Positions 4,999 through 5,522 of a DNA stretch of 5,522 nucleotides are shown piece by piece. Position 1 is the first letter of the stretch, and each line of letters begins with the position of its first letter. This DNA comes from Actinomycetes bacterium (lineage in GTDB: Bacteria > Actinomycetota > Actinomycetes > Streptosporangiales > Streptosporangiaceae). The position numbers were made by a program, and so were the translations under genes. The stretch is taken from the NCBI GenBank assembly GCA_023425615.1, contig JAFACJ010000032.1, forward strand, positions 1 through 5,522, written 5' to 3'. Below the pieces are notes generated by a model. That model saw nothing but the letters and a program-made list of their open reading frames with translations. It was not told the origin of the DNA and ran no database searches.

Positions 4999-5522
4999 GT
5001 GAAGATTCGCATCGGCTACGCACCGGGCGCGCGCGAGCCGCGCCGCGCCGACTTCACCGCGCTGGTGACGGAACTGGAACGGCTGGGGTTCGACTCGCTG
5101 TGGGTGTCGGAGCGGGCGTCGGGTCCCGGCGGCGACCCGGTGGCGCTGCTGGCGCACGCCGGCGCGCTGACGTCGCGCATCAAGCTGGGCACCGCGGTGA
5201 TGACGCTGCCGGGGCGGCAGCCCGCGCTGCTGGCGCAGCAGCTGGCCACCCTCGACCATCTGACGGACGGGCGCCTGCTGCCCGCGTTCGGGCTCGGCCA
5301 GCGGCGGTCCGCCGAGCACCAGGCGTTCGGTGTCCGCCGCGACGAGCGGGTGGCGCTGTTCGAGGAGCTCCTGCCGCTGCTGCGCCGCTTCTGGGCGGAG
5401 GACTCCGTCACCCACCACGGCCCGCGCCTGGACTACGAGGGGCTGAACGTCCTGCCCAAACCCGTCAGGGGCGGCTTCGACGTCTGGATGGGCGGCACCT
5501 CGGAGGCCGAGCTGCGCCGCAC
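4999..5522 (+). CDS. LLM class flavin/F420-dependent oxidoreductase (5' part, runs off the window)
   Basis: The first 174 codons of a luciferase-like monooxygenase-fold enzyme (TIM barrel), open to the window edge. Full-length relatives are around 300 residues, so a little over half is present. Family marks are the first strand VKIRIGYAPG, GFDSLWVSE (30-38), the strand and loop RIKLGTAVMTLPGRQPALLAQQLATLDHLTDGRLLPAFGLG (60-100), HQAFGV (107-112), the helix ending RRFW (129-132), YEGL (146-149) followed by PKP (153-155), and VWMGG (162-166). In actinomycetes many such proteins use coenzyme F420 rather than FMN; the cofactor cannot be decided from this fragment. The GTG at 4999 gives the usual N-terminus directly before strand 1. 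There is no ribosome binding site, and a promoter lies at the right distance for a leaderless mRNA. It is divergent from two SDR genes, which may share its pathway or only its promoter region. Confidence 0.88.
   Translation, partial: MKIRIGYAPGAREPRRADFTALVTELERLGFDSLWVSERASGPGGDPVALLAHAGALTSRIKLGTAVMTLPGRQPALLAQQLATLDHLTDGRLLPAFGLGQRRSAEHQAFGVRRDERVALFEELLPLLRRFWAEDSVTHHGPRLDYEGLNVLPKPVRGGFDVWMGGTSEAELRR

Noticed and set aside
4918..5418. Leftward open frames opposite the LLM gene
   Set aside because: Gln/Arg-rich shadows. The plus strand gives an uninterrupted luciferase-like protein from 4999 to the window edge.

Overview
The window is very GC-rich DNA with third codon positions almost all G or C, many GTG-type starts, short intergenic gaps and no in-frame TTA codon that I could find. 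Together with a probable F420-type luciferase-like oxidoreductase, this points to an actinomycete, most likely Streptomyces or a close relative. It looks like ordinary chromosome. I see no insertion sequence, tRNA, rRNA, CRISPR array or prophage gene.

Left part (1-2502): a leftward PotA-type ABC transporter ATPase (29-1027) is followed 25 bp later by the start codon and strong ribosome binding site of the next transporter gene, which leaves the window. Divergent from it, across about 87 bp, is a rightward pair: a FadR-type GntR regulator (1115-1834) and, 11 bp later, a stand-alone Cache-domain protein (1846-2502) with no signal peptide, membrane segment or output domain. The shared intergenic region holds a good leftward promoter that would give a leaderless ATPase mRNA, and an inverted repeat TAAC-N5-GTTA that is a candidate operator. 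The simplest reading is a polyamine or amine-type uptake locus with its own regulator and a cytoplasmic small-molecule-binding partner. The substrate is inferred, not shown.

Middle part (2503-3323): a short hairpin separates the convergent Cache gene from a DEDDh 3'-5' exonuclease (2536-3123, leftward) with all five catalytic residues. Upstream of it lie 200 bp with no convincing gene, carrying a 14-bp direct repeat and a possible terminator for the next operon.

Right part (3324-5522): two leftward short-chain dehydrogenases (4139-4873, then 3324-4142) overlap by 4 bp in a GTGA arrangement and are probably translationally coupled. Divergent from them is the 5' part of a luciferase-like (LLM class) flavin/F420 oxidoreductase (4999 to the window edge), with a good promoter placed so that its mRNA would also be leaderless.

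The most interesting item is the GntR plus soluble Cache pair facing a PotA-type transporter. The rest is typical actinomycete housekeeping and accessory metabolism.
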